A program made the position numbers and the translations under genes. 64,000 nucleotides of DNA from Dactylosporangium sp. AC04546 (GTDB lineage Bacteria; Actinomycetota; Actinomycetes; Mycobacteriales; Micromonosporaceae). The DNA lies in contig NZ_JAHYSG010000002.1 of the NCBI RefSeq assembly GCF_022095675.1, forward strand, positions 62,001 to 126,000, given 5' to 3'. Position 1 is the first letter of the stretch. Each line of letters begins with the position of its first letter. Of the stretch, positions 49,439 to 57,172 are shown one piece after another. The notes under the pieces were generated by a model, which had not been told where the DNA came from, did no database searches, and saw only the letters and a program-made list of their open reading frames with translations.

Positions 49439-50713
49439 TCAGACGACACCCAACTTGCGTAGCCTGGCAAGCTCCTCCGCTGTGAGCCCGAGTTCGCCGG
49501 AGAGCACCTCCTCGGTGTGCTCGCCGAGCCAGGGCACCCGCCGCTGCGGTCCCTCGGCAACCTTCGACAGCTTCACCGGGTTTCCGGGCACGAGCACCGG
49601 CTCGGGCTCCCCGTCGGGGCGCGGCATCGCGACGAGCATGTTGCGTGCGCGTACATGCGGGTCCTCGATGACCTCTGGTGCGGCGAGGCACGACCCAGCG
49701 GCAATGCCGGCCTCGGCGAGCAGTGCGCACACCCGCGCCCTCGTGAGCCCGGCCGCCCATGCCTCGACGGCGGGGCGGATGACCTCCTCGAAGTGCGCTA
49801 CCCACCCCGTGCGCTCAGCGAAGCGCGGGTCGCTCGTCCACTCCGGCCTGCCGATCGTGCGGGCGAGTGCCGTGAACTGGTGCTCGCGCCCCACCTGCAG
49901 GACGAACCAGCCGTCGGACGCCCGGCAGGAATGCATGATCAGCGGCGGCCCGCTGCCGTTGCCGGACCGCAGGCCCAGCGACCAGAAGTTGGTGACCAGG
50001 TCGGTGATCGCGACGATCGAGTCGAACATGGACACATCGAGATACTGCCCGTGGCCGGTGCGGTCCCGGTGCCGCAGCGCCGCGAGGATGCCCACCGACG
50101 CGAACAGGGCGGCGCCGATGTCGGCGACTCCGCCCATGGGGGCGACGAGCGGCGGCCGGTCGCCCTCACGGCGATACTCGTAGATGCCGGACATCGCCTC
50201 CACCACGGGGGCGTAGGCCGGCCAGGTTCGATACGGCGATACGCTGTCGCTGCCGAAGACGGTGTTGCCGAAGCCCGACACCGAAACGTACACGATCCGT
50301 GGCCAGCGCTCGGCGAGGCCGCCGTAGCCGAGCCCGAGCCGGTCCATCGTGCCGGGCTTGAAGTTCTCGGCGATCACGTCGAAGCGACCGGCGAGCGCGG
50401 TGAACAGTTCCCGGCCCTCGGGGTGCTTCAGGTCGAGCGTCACGCTGCGCTTGCCGAGGTTGTTGCGCAGGAACGTCGCTCCGACGTGTCGCCCGTCGGG
50501 ATCGGTGATGCCTGGCATGGAGGCACGGCCGGACTCCCCGCCGCGCGGACTCTCGACCTTCACCACGTCGGCGCCGAGGCGAGCCAGCAACTGGGTGGCG
50601 TACGGGAGTGCCTGCATCCCCTCCGCGGCCAGGACGCGCACGCCGTCCAGTGGCTGGCCGAAGTCGGCGGCAGCGGCGTTCGCGACCGCGCCGAGATCCA
50701 TGTGTCGCGGCAT
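49439..50713 (-). CDS. CaiB/BaiF family CoA-transferase-like protein
   Basis: A 424-residue member of the family III CoA-transferases. It shows LDGVRVLAAEGMQALPYATQ, LARLGADVVKVESPRGGE, FLRNNLGKRSVTLDLKHPEG and VIAENFKPGTMDRLGLGY. In characterised members the catalytic Asp sits in a motif like RPxYDxxxQAxSG; here the segment is TWPAYAPVVEAMSG, with Ala there. It may be a subfamily with altered chemistry. The ATG at 50713 follows AAGGGG by 4 bases and lies 8 bases after the permease stop. Its placement before hydratase subunits supports activation of an imported acid as CoA thioester. Confidence 0.85.
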   Translation of the reverse strand: MPRHMDLGAVANAAAADFGQPLDGVRVLAAEGMQALPYATQLLARLGADVVKVESPRGGESGRASMPGITDPDGRHVGATFLRNNLGKRSVTLDLKHPEGRELFTALAGRFDVIAENFKPGTMDRLGLGYGGLAERWPRIVYVSVSGFGNTVFGSDSVSPYRTWPAYAPVVEAMSGIYEYRREGDRPPLVAPMGGVADIGAALFASVGILAALRHRDRTGHGQYLDVSMFDSIVAITDLVTNFWSLGLRSGNGSGPPLIMHSCRASDGWFVLQVGREHQFTALARTIGRPEWTSDPRFAERTGWVAHFEEVIRPAVEAWAAGLTRARVCALLAEAGIAAGSCLAAPEVIEDPHVRARNMLVAMPRPDGEPEPVLVPGNPVKLSKVAEGPQRRVPWLGEHTEEVLSGELGLTAEELARLRKLGVV

Positions 50714-50721
50714 GGAACCCC

Positions 50722-51618
50722 TTAGTTGTCGGGTGCGCCGCGGTCCTCCGGCGCCCACGGGACGAGGAACCGGCTCACCCATCGGATGAGCTGGGCGAAG
50801 AGGACTCCGAAGAGCGCGACGAGCACGATCCCCACGAACATCTCGTCGTTGATGAACAGGTTGCGCGAATTGAAGATGAGGTAGCCCAGCCCGTCCTGGC
50901 CGACGAGGAACTCGGCCGCGACGATGACCAGCACGGCGACCCCTGCCGCGACCCGCATCCCGACGAGTGTCTGGGGCAGTGACGCGGGGAGCAGGACGTG
51001 CCGGAACATCTGCCAGCGACCCGCGCCGAAGACGACCGCGCTGTCGCGGTAGCCGATGGGCACGCTCATGATCGCCGCCATGGTGGCGATCCAGACGAAG
51101 AAGAAGACGGTCACTGCCACCAGGGCGATCTGCGAGCGCTCGCCGAGCCCGAAGATGTTGAACAGGATCGGGAGCAAGGCGAGCTTCGGCACCACGTACA
51201 GCGCATCGAGCGTGGGTTCAAGCGCCCGCCGGACGAGTGGGGCCCAGCCCATGAGCAGGCCGAGCACGGCGCCGGTGACCGAACCGATCCCCCAGCCGAA
51301 CAGCACTCGGCGCATGGTGGCGAACACGTCGTGCCACAGCACTCCCTCGGTGGACAGCCGCCATCCGGTCTGGGCGATGGTCACGGGCGTCGGGTAGAGC
51401 CTGGCGTCTATCCAGCCGAGATCGGACGCGGCCTGCCAGAGCCCGAGCAGCGCGATCGGGACCGCCACCGCCAGGCTGATCTCCAGCGACTGGCGCCGGC
51501 GATGGGCCCGCTGCGGGTCCAGTTCGGACTGGCCGGGCTGGTAGGCGATGGTCCGGGTGGCCGCGCCGCCGGGCCCACGGCGGCCGTGCCCGGACCGGTT
51601 CTCAGTTGTCATCACCAT
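50722..51618 (-). CDS. ABC transporter permease, SsuC/TauC type
   Basis: A 298-residue inner-membrane permease with about six membrane segments and the EAA-type loop (YRDSAVVFGAGRWQMFRHVL, LPASLPQTLVGMRVA). The family imports nitrate, taurine, alkanesulfonates and other small organic acids. The ATG chosen has GAGGAG at 6 bases; it overlaps the ATPase gene end by 17 bases. Specificity cannot be read from the permease. Confidence 0.9.
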   Translation of the reverse strand: MVMTTENRSGHGRRGPGGAATRTIAYQPGQSELDPQRAHRRRQSLEISLAVAVPIALLGLWQAASDLGWIDARLYPTPVTIAQTGWRLSTEGVLWHDVFATMRRVLFGWGIGSVTGAVLGLLMGWAPLVRRALEPTLDALYVVPKLALLPILFNIFGLGERSQIALVAVTVFFFVWIATMAAIMSVPIGYRDSAVVFGAGRWQMFRHVLLPASLPQTLVGMRVAAGVAVLVIVAAEFLVGQDGLGYLIFNSRNLFINDEMFVGIVLVALFGVLFAQLIRWVSRFLVPWAPEDRGAPDN

Positions 51619-52507
51619 CGCGGGCTCCTCGGTTGTCGCGTCCCGTCGCGCGTCCTGTGCGATCCGGGCGCTCGGCTGCCGCGCCCGGCACCGGCCGGAG
51701 CTGGCCACTGACCTCGACCCGCAGCGTCTGCCACAGCTCGTTCTCCAACGCGGAGAACTCGGGGGACAGCCGGATGTCGGGGCTGCGCGGGCGGTCGAAC
51801 GGCACCGTGCGGTCGAGGAGAATTCGGCCGGGGCGCGCGCTCATGACGACGACCCGGTCGGCGAGCAGGATCGCCTCAGACAGGCTGTGGGTCACGAAGA
51901 GCACGGTCCGCTGTTCGGTCTGGCAGATCTCGAGCAGTTCCTCCTGCAGCAGCGACCGCAGCTGGGCGTCGAGGGCAGCGAACGGCTCGTCCATGAGCAG
52001 CACCTCGGGCTCGGCGGCCATCGCCCGCGCGATGGACACGCGCTGGCGCATGCCGCCGGAGAGGTTGTCCGGCCAGGCTCCGGCGAAGTCGGCCAGCCCC
52101 ATCCGCTCCAGCCAGTGCCGTGCCCGCGCGTCGGCGGTCCTGCGGTCGACACCCTGGACGTCCAGGCCGAAGCGCACGTTCTCCAGCACCCGCTTCCACG
52201 GGTAGATGCCGTAGTCCTGAAAGATCATCGCGACCGGGTACGGCGAGCCGACGTGAATGTCGACCTTGCCGGCGCTCGGCCGCACCAGCCCGGCAACGGC
52301 GCGCAGCAGTGTGGACTTGCCGCAGCCGGAAGGGCCGACGATGGAGACGAACTCGCCGGGCGCGACGTCGAGACTCACCGGTCCCAGCGCCTCGACCGTC
52401 TTCGACCCGCGGCCGAAGACGCGACGCAGGTCGCGGATGCCGATCTTCACGGTGTCACCCCCGGCGCCGTGCCGGATGCGGGTGGCGTCACCCGGGGCCG
52501 CCCTCAT
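51602..52507 (-). CDS. ABC transporter ATP-binding protein, SsuB/TauB type
   Basis: A 301-residue ATPase with Walker A GPSGCGKST, Q loop FQDYGIYPW, signature LSGGMRQR, Walker B VLLMDEPFAALD and switch His VTHSLSEA. It powers import with the permease at 50722. The C-terminal 50 residues are a charged extension past the usual end. The start is the ATG with GGAGG 7 bases ahead; it overlaps the upstream stop by 4 bases (ATGA). The frame continues 36 codons upstream into the small gene, without similarity. Confidence 0.92.
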   Translation of the reverse strand: MRAAPGDATRIRHGAGGDTVKIGIRDLRRVFGRGSKTVEALGPVSLDVAPGEFVSIVGPSGCGKSTLLRAVAGLVRPSAGKVDIHVGSPYPVAMIFQDYGIYPWKRVLENVRFGLDVQGVDRRTADARARHWLERMGLADFAGAWPDNLSGGMRQRVSIARAMAAEPEVLLMDEPFAALDAQLRSLLQEELLEICQTEQRTVLFVTHSLSEAILLADRVVVMSARPGRILLDRTVPFDRPRSPDIRLSPEFSALENELWQTLRVEVSGQLRPVPGAAAERPDRTGRATGRDNRGARDGDDN

Positions 52508-52782
52508 TGGTGAGCCTCCGGCGGGTAGTCCACGACGATCTCCGATCCGGCCAGAGGGCCGCCGGCGAGGGCCGATGCTGCCATGGCGCGCAGTTGCGAC
52601 GCAGGAATGAGGCACTCCCCGCAGGCTCCCGGCCCTGGCCGGACGGTGAGCCGGACATTGCCGGCGGTGGTCACCACGTCCATCCGGTAGTTGTCGGCGG
52701 CGAACGCGGTGGCGATCCCGGCGAGCGCGTCGGCTGCGGCGTCCCCGGCACCCGCAGCGTCGTGCTCGGACTGTTGCGTCAT
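52504..52782 (-). CDS. Small conserved-type protein with CxxC
   Basis: A 92-residue protein I do not recognise. It has an N-terminal helix (ADALAGIATAFAADNYRMDV), a short strand (NVRLTVRPGPGA) and GACGECLIPASQLRAM, where the Cys-x-x-Cys could bind metal or be redox active. It is locked in the operon by 4-base overlaps with the UGSC gene before it and the ATPase gene after it, so it probably serves the UGSC protein. No signal or membrane segment. Confidence 0.6.
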   Translation of the reverse strand: MTQQSEHDAAGAGDAAADALAGIATAFAADNYRMDVVTTAGNVRLTVRPGPGACGECLIPASQLRAMAASALAGGPLAGSEIVVDYPPEAHQ

Positions 52783-54464
52783 CTCGGCTTCCCTTCTGTT
52801 GCCGGCTGCCGCTGGTCGCCTACCGGCTCCGTCACGAGGTGATGGCTCTGGAACGGCGCGAAGAACCAGCTTTGCTGCATACCGGTCGCGTGCACGTAGA
52901 CGAGCCGGAGCTGCTCGGGGGAGGCGACCGCCGCCGCCCGCAACGTTTCGTGCGGTTCGGTGAGCCGCGCGTAGAGCGCGGTGCGGATCGCGTCCTTGCT
53001 GGTGTACCCGCCGGCCGAGAGCACCGCGGCATGCTCGTGCCCGACGACGAAGAGGAACGGCCGGCCGGCGTAGAAGCTGGAGTCGGTCGCCACGTCGCGG
53101 TGCAGCCAGTTGACATGGCAGGCGGTGCGGGCCGCGAGCCCAAGTTCACCGAGCAGTACCTCGGCGTCACGGCTGTGGCAGATCACCGACGACTGCCACA
53201 CCGAGGCGTACAAGCTCACCGCCTCAGTGCCCGCGGGCAGACCCATCTCAGTCGTCAGCGGGGTCCACGGGCTGTCGTCCTCCGCCTCACCGAAACACCA
53301 GGAGTAGCGGCCCGGGTGGCCGAAGGTCGATCGGTCGAACTTGCCGTGCACCGACCGGCAGCCGTTGCGAACCAGCAGCCGCAACGCCCGGCCGATCGTC
53401 GCGTTGGCCCGGGTGCCCGGGCCGAGCGCGCCCTCGCCGCTGTTGAGCCCGATCCGGTCGCGCACCGGGCCGTGGACGATGACGATCTGCTGCGCGCCCG
53501 ACAGCGTGGCGGTGTGGCCGTGCAGGTTGTACTCGGGCCGGCCCAGCGCCCGCGCGGCGGCGAGCACGACGGGGAAGTACTCGGGCAGCGCCCCGGCCAT
53601 GACGGCGTTGGCGGCGACGACCTCTGCGGTGACGGTCAGGTCATTGCGGGTGGGAACCCGGAACACGACGTGATCGGCCGACAGGCCCACGGTGTCGAGC
53701 ATGTGCGCCACCCTGGCACGGGTCGGTACGACGACGGGGAGGCCGTCGGTCCAACCGCGCCGATGGAACTCCGCCAGCGCGGCGTCGGCGGACCCGAACG
53801 TCTCGGGGTTCGGCGTCTCGTCCTCGGCGTGGGCGGTTGTGAGCGGGGCAGTGCCGTCGTCGGCCCGGGCCGGACGCCCGGTGAACAGCAGGCGCTCGAT
53901 CTCGGGGGCCAGCGCGGCGGCCCGCTCGTCGGTCTCTGCGGCGGTGAGGTTGCCGACCGGGAACTTCGTGACGGCGAACGGGTAGTCCGGCATCCCGGAG
54001 AGCCGGCGCATGTAGTCGACCGGGCTGATGAGTGCGTCGGCGATGATCGCGACCGACGGGATCCCCAGCGCCTCGAAGTCGATGGCGTCCCGGATGGTGC
54101 GGGAGGAGCATGACCCGCAGTCGCCGATCGCGGCGACCACCGCGTCGGCGGTGGCGGCGATCTCCGCGATGTCCTCGTCCGTGGCCGGGACGCTCACCGA
54201 CGGCTTGCGGTAGTGGCGCACCTCCAGGTCCGGAAGGGACTCACCGAGGAGGCGGGCCACCGCGAACAACAGCTCGCTGCCGTTGACCTTGCCGTTGCTC
54301 ACGAGTGCGACGCGCAGTCCGGCGCGGCGCACGGGCGCGGGCGCCATGCCCTTCTGCGCCTCCGGCGACATGCCGAGAGGCCGAACCACCTCGACTCGCG
54401 CCGCGCCCGCGGCACCGTAGGGGCTGTCCAACGCGGCCGCCTCCTGGGCAGGGGTAATTGCCAT
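52779..54464 (-). CDS. UGSC-family protein fused to a large C-terminal domain
   Basis: A 561-residue protein in two parts. Residues 48-190 are the UGSC domain, named for a selenocysteine-Gly-Ser-Cys motif; here it is CGSC at 116-119, coded by TGC, with the flanking DCGSCSSRTIRDAIDFEALG. Residues 230-560 form the domain often found beside it (GWTDGLPVVVPTRARVAHML, IGLNSGEGALGPGTRANATI, TFGHPGRYSWCFGE). The biochemical function of this family is unknown to me; the thiol motif suggests redox or thiol-group chemistry. It sits between the IclR and transporter genes, so it probably acts on the imported compound or its product. Confidence 0.78.
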   Translation of the reverse strand: MAITPAQEAAALDSPYGAAGAARVEVVRPLGMSPEAQKGMAPAPVRRAGLRVALVSNGKVNGSELLFAVARLLGESLPDLEVRHYRKPSVSVPATDEDIAEIAATADAVVAAIGDCGSCSSRTIRDAIDFEALGIPSVAIIADALISPVDYMRRLSGMPDYPFAVTKFPVGNLTAAETDERAAALAPEIERLLFTGRPARADDGTAPLTTAHAEDETPNPETFGSADAALAEFHRRGWTDGLPVVVPTRARVAHMLDTVGLSADHVVFRVPTRNDLTVTAEVVAANAVMAGALPEYFPVVLAAARALGRPEYNLHGHTATLSGAQQIVIVHGPVRDRIGLNSGEGALGPGTRANATIGRALRLLVRNGCRSVHGKFDRSTFGHPGRYSWCFGEAEDDSPWTPLTTEMGLPAGTEAVSLYASVWQSSVICHSRDAEVLLGELGLAARTACHVNWLHRDVATDSSFYAGRPFLFVVGHEHAAVLSAGGYTSKDAIRTALYARLTEPHETLRAAAVASPEQLRLVYVHATGMQQSWFFAPFQSHHLVTEPVGDQRQPATEGKPR

Positions 54465-54472
54465 TGCTCACC

Positions 54473-55408
54473 TCACCTTGGGTTCGTGTCGTCCTGGCGT
54501 GGGCCGGCCCTCAGCGGGCGTCTGCGCGCTCCGGGTGGCGCGGCCCGAGCCGCCTCCTGCGCGACCGCCGCCAGACCGGTCCCGAGTTTGATGAGCCGCT
54601 CGCCGGTCTGTTCGCCGTGGTACAGCGGGACCATGAGCGCGATCTCGGGACCTGGCTGCGGGCCGAGGATCGGCACCGAAATGTGGTTGACCCGGTAGGA
54701 CGCTGCCGGTCGGATGTCGTCCAGGTGGTAGCCGTGCCGGCGCAGCGCCTGTCCAAGGTGGACGAACAGCTCCGCGCTGATCCCCGCCGTCTCCAGACGC
54801 TGCGCTCGAAGTTGTTGCGCGAGTTCGTGGTCGGGCGGCAGGTCGAGTCCGACCACGAAGCCCCGGCTGCGTGCCGCGGCGACGCCGTCGCGCAGCCGGG
54901 GCATCTCCTCGGAGCCGACCGGCGGGTTCGCCGCCGCCACCCAGGCGTCGAATCGGTCCGGCGGATACCACGCCGACAGTGCCAGTCCGAACGGTGGTGC
55001 GAAGGGCATCTGCACGCCCGAGCGGGCAAGGCCGTGCAGCGGGTCGCCGAACCCCGAGCGGGACAGCAGGACGAGCTGGCCCTCGGCGACCGCCACGGCC
55101 ACACAGCCGACGTCGTACTCGGCGGCGAACCGGTCCATGAGCGGCCGGATGGGGCCGGTGTCCGGGAACCGGGCGAGCGCCGCCGCACCGGCGCCGATGA
55201 GCGTCGGACCGAGGCTGTAGCAGCGCGTCGTCGGGTGCTGGAGCAGCCATCCGTCGTCGAGCAGCGTGCTGATGATGCTCAGCAGCGTGGCCTTGTTGAT
55301 GCCGAGTTCCCGGGACAGCTCCGACAGGCCGAGCGCCTCGCCGGTGTGGCCGGCGAGGAACTCCATGACGGCCACGACGCGTGCGGTGGTGTTGGAACGT
55401 CTTGGCAT
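54473..55408 (-). CDS. IclR-family transcriptional regulator
   Basis: A 311-residue IclR regulator: winged helix-turn-helix (LGLSELSRELGINKATLLSI) and a C-terminal effector domain (PIRPLMDRFAAEYDVGCVAV, ARSRGFVVGLDLPP). Such regulators sense small aromatic or organic acids. It is the second gene of the operon, 7 bases after the binding-protein stop, so it is likely autoregulated and controls the palindrome ahead of the first gene. The start is the ATG after GGGTCGAC; a longer frame of 46 codons upstream has no similarity. Confidence 0.88.
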   Translation of the reverse strand: MPRRSNTTARVVAVMEFLAGHTGEALGLSELSRELGINKATLLSIISTLLDDGWLLQHPTTRCYSLGPTLIGAGAAALARFPDTGPIRPLMDRFAAEYDVGCVAVAVAEGQLVLLSRSGFGDPLHGLARSGVQMPFAPPFGLALSAWYPPDRFDAWVAAANPPVGSEEMPRLRDGVAAARSRGFVVGLDLPPDHELAQQLRAQRLETAGISAELFVHLGQALRRHGYHLDDIRPAASYRVNHISVPILGPQPGPEIALMVPLYHGEQTGERLIKLGTGLAAVAQEAARAAPPGARRRPLRAGPRQDDTNPR

Positions 55409-55415
55409 GTCGACC

Positions 55416-56543
55416 CTAGCCCTGGTGGCCGACGACCAGCTGGTACAGCGACCTGTCGACGACCCTCTCCTCGGGCAGCGGCGTGGAGTAGCGGATCGCG
55501 CCGGTCTGCAGCCACACCTCCTGCATGGCCTTGGAGGTGCCCGCACGGATCTCCCAGTCGAAGACCAGTGGCGGCGTGGACTTCAGCGTCTCGGGCTTGA
55601 GATCGAGCAGCGGGGCGAGCTCGTTGAGAAAGTTCCCGTCAGCCTTGTAGTCGCCGGTGAAGTAGGTGCTGATGGTGCGGAAATAGGCCCGCATGAACGC
55701 CACGCCCACGTCACGGTGCTCGCGGAGCAGCTTCGGGCCGTAGATCAGCCCGCCCAGCGGCTCGCCGGGCGGCTGCCCGCCGAGGAAGTTGTAGTTGGGG
55801 CGGTCGACGACCTGGTTCCACGCGGGAGTGAGCAGCCAGGCGGCGCCGATGGCGCCGTTCTCCAGCGCGGTGAGCTGCTCGCTGGGCTTGAGCGTCTGGA
55901 ACGTGACGTCCTTGACGGTGAGCCCGCCCTTGGCGAGCGCCTGGCTGATCGGGAGCAGGATCGTGCTGCCGGTCCCGGCGGCCGAGCCGATCTTGCCACC
56001 ACGCAGCTTCGACAGGTCGTCCTTGCCGACCGCCCACAGGCCACTCTTGGACTCCGGCGCCTCGGTGTAGTTGCCAGCGACCCAGCGCAGGTCGTACCCC
56101 TGGTTCAGCGCGTTGTGAAACGACGCGTCCGGCCCGGACTGCCAGGCATCGAGCTGCCCGTTCGCGAGCAGGCTGAGCGCGTCGGCGGGTGGGACGATCT
56201 TGATCTCGACGTCGAGGTTCTCCTTGGCGAACTCACCCTTGGCCTGCGCCCAGTACATCGGACCCTGCAGCTCGGCGGACTTGGTGGTCAGCGCGATGAC
56301 GAACTTCGTCCGCTCCTTCAGCGGCTGCGGCTCGGGGAATCCGGCCTTGCAGCGCGCCGCCTTGCGGGTCGGACTCCGGTCAGCCGGATCGGTCCATGCG
56401 TCCTCGCACCCGGCCACGGAGTCGATCTTGCCGGTGACCGCGGGTCCCGCAGGGGTGTCGGTGGTCCTGGTCTTGGCCGCGCATCCAGCGGTGGCAAGGA
56501 CGACCACCAGGAACGGAGCTACATACCTCAAGGTCTTTCCCAC
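55416..56543 (-). CDS. ABC substrate-binding lipoprotein, SsuA/TauA-like
   Basis: A 375-residue binding protein from a GTG start. Signal peptide LRYVAPFLVVVLATAGC ends in a lipobox (lipid Cys at residue 21), so it is a membrane-anchored lipoprotein. The core shows FVIALTTKSAELQGPMYWAQ, ALSLLANGQLDAWQSGP and GSAAGTGSTILLPISQAL, matching nitrate/sulfonate/taurine-type periplasmic proteins. GGAGGG lies 4 bases ahead of the GTG; an upstream TTG would break the leader. First gene of the nine-gene operon, directly after the palindrome at 56554. Confidence 0.86.
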   Translation of the reverse strand: MGKTLRYVAPFLVVVLATAGCAAKTRTTDTPAGPAVTGKIDSVAGCEDAWTDPADRSPTRKAARCKAGFPEPQPLKERTKFVIALTTKSAELQGPMYWAQAKGEFAKENLDVEIKIVPPADALSLLANGQLDAWQSGPDASFHNALNQGYDLRWVAGNYTEAPESKSGLWAVGKDDLSKLRGGKIGSAAGTGSTILLPISQALAKGGLTVKDVTFQTLKPSEQLTALENGAIGAAWLLTPAWNQVVDRPNYNFLGGQPPGEPLGGLIYGPKLLREHRDVGVAFMRAYFRTISTYFTGDYKADGNFLNELAPLLDLKPETLKSTPPLVFDWEIRAGTSKAMQEVWLQTGAIRYSTPLPEERVVDRSLYQLVVGHQG

Positions 56544-56553
56544 GCGACCCTCC

Positions 56554-56569
56554 GGTTGTATATGCAACC
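56554..56569. promoter_or_regulatory. Palindromic operator candidate
   Basis: GGTTGTATATGCAACC: GGTTG/CAACC arms around TATATG, nearly symmetrical throughout. It lies 11 bases upstream of the binding-protein start, where a bound repressor would block expression. The operon's own IclR is the obvious candidate. Confidence 0.55.
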
Positions 56570-56612
56570 GACCTGGCTGCAGGACCGATGGTAGGGTTGC
56601 CCCAGCAGTCGG

Positions 56613-56628
56613 TCAAGCGTTTGCTTGA
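56613..56628. promoter_or_regulatory. Inverted repeat TCAAGC-N4-GCTTGA
   Basis: TCAAGCGTTTGCTTGA has perfect 6-base arms around 4 bases. It shares the CAAGC core with the 56816 site and lies upstream of the minus-strand operon, so it may be a second binding site for the same regulator. Confidence 0.45.
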
Positions 56629-56815
56629 TTCGCGCCCGGTGTCCCGGCACCAGCCCCGGCACCCGCTCCGTCCGCCTCGATCGCCGCCGTCGACCGCGGG
56701 CTCGATGTTCGCCGATGTCGCGCGCCAATGGTCTCGATGCATTGGCTCCGCGAACCCGCTCGACCGGCAGCACCGGACAGTGTTGACGAGGCGGAGCCAC
56801 ACTGCCTAACCTTCG

Positions 56816-56829
56816 ACCAAGCGCTTGCT
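56816..56829. promoter_or_regulatory. KstR2-like operator
   Basis: ACCAAGCGCTTGCT fits AnCAAGnnCTTGnT, the published consensus of KstR2, a TetR-type repressor of sterol ring catabolism in mycobacteria and rhodococci. It lies between the divergent catabolic units, just downstream of a weak promoter-like pair (TTGACG at 56783, TAACCT at 56107+1000). No KstR2 gene is in the window; another TetR protein could use the same core. Confidence 0.5.
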
Positions 56830-57172
56830 AGATCTCCTCACCGGGGCTCCGTACCGAGGCGGTCATCGCTGCCGCGGCACGCTCGGCGACCGGCGGGGTG
56901 CACAAGGGATCGCTTCGCGACGCAAGGGGCCAACACACCCGGCCCCATCTCTGCTCGGCCAGCCGGCCGGTGAGCAAGGGTACGGTCCGGCGCAGATGGT
57001 CGCGGTGCTGCTGAGGCTCGATGACGGCGCATCACCACTCCGTGCGGCCGAACTCAGCTGAGAAGACACCAGTTCAGCTGCAAACGATGTGCGCTACCGG
57101 CGGGCAGGACGTGGCCATGGTCATGGGCACTGATCGCCTGCATGGAGCGCGCCTACAGCGGGAGGTCTGACG

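Noticed and set aside
54100..54130. Selenocysteine insertion in the UGSC motif
   Set aside because: The first motif position is coded TGC, not TGA, so no recoding is needed.
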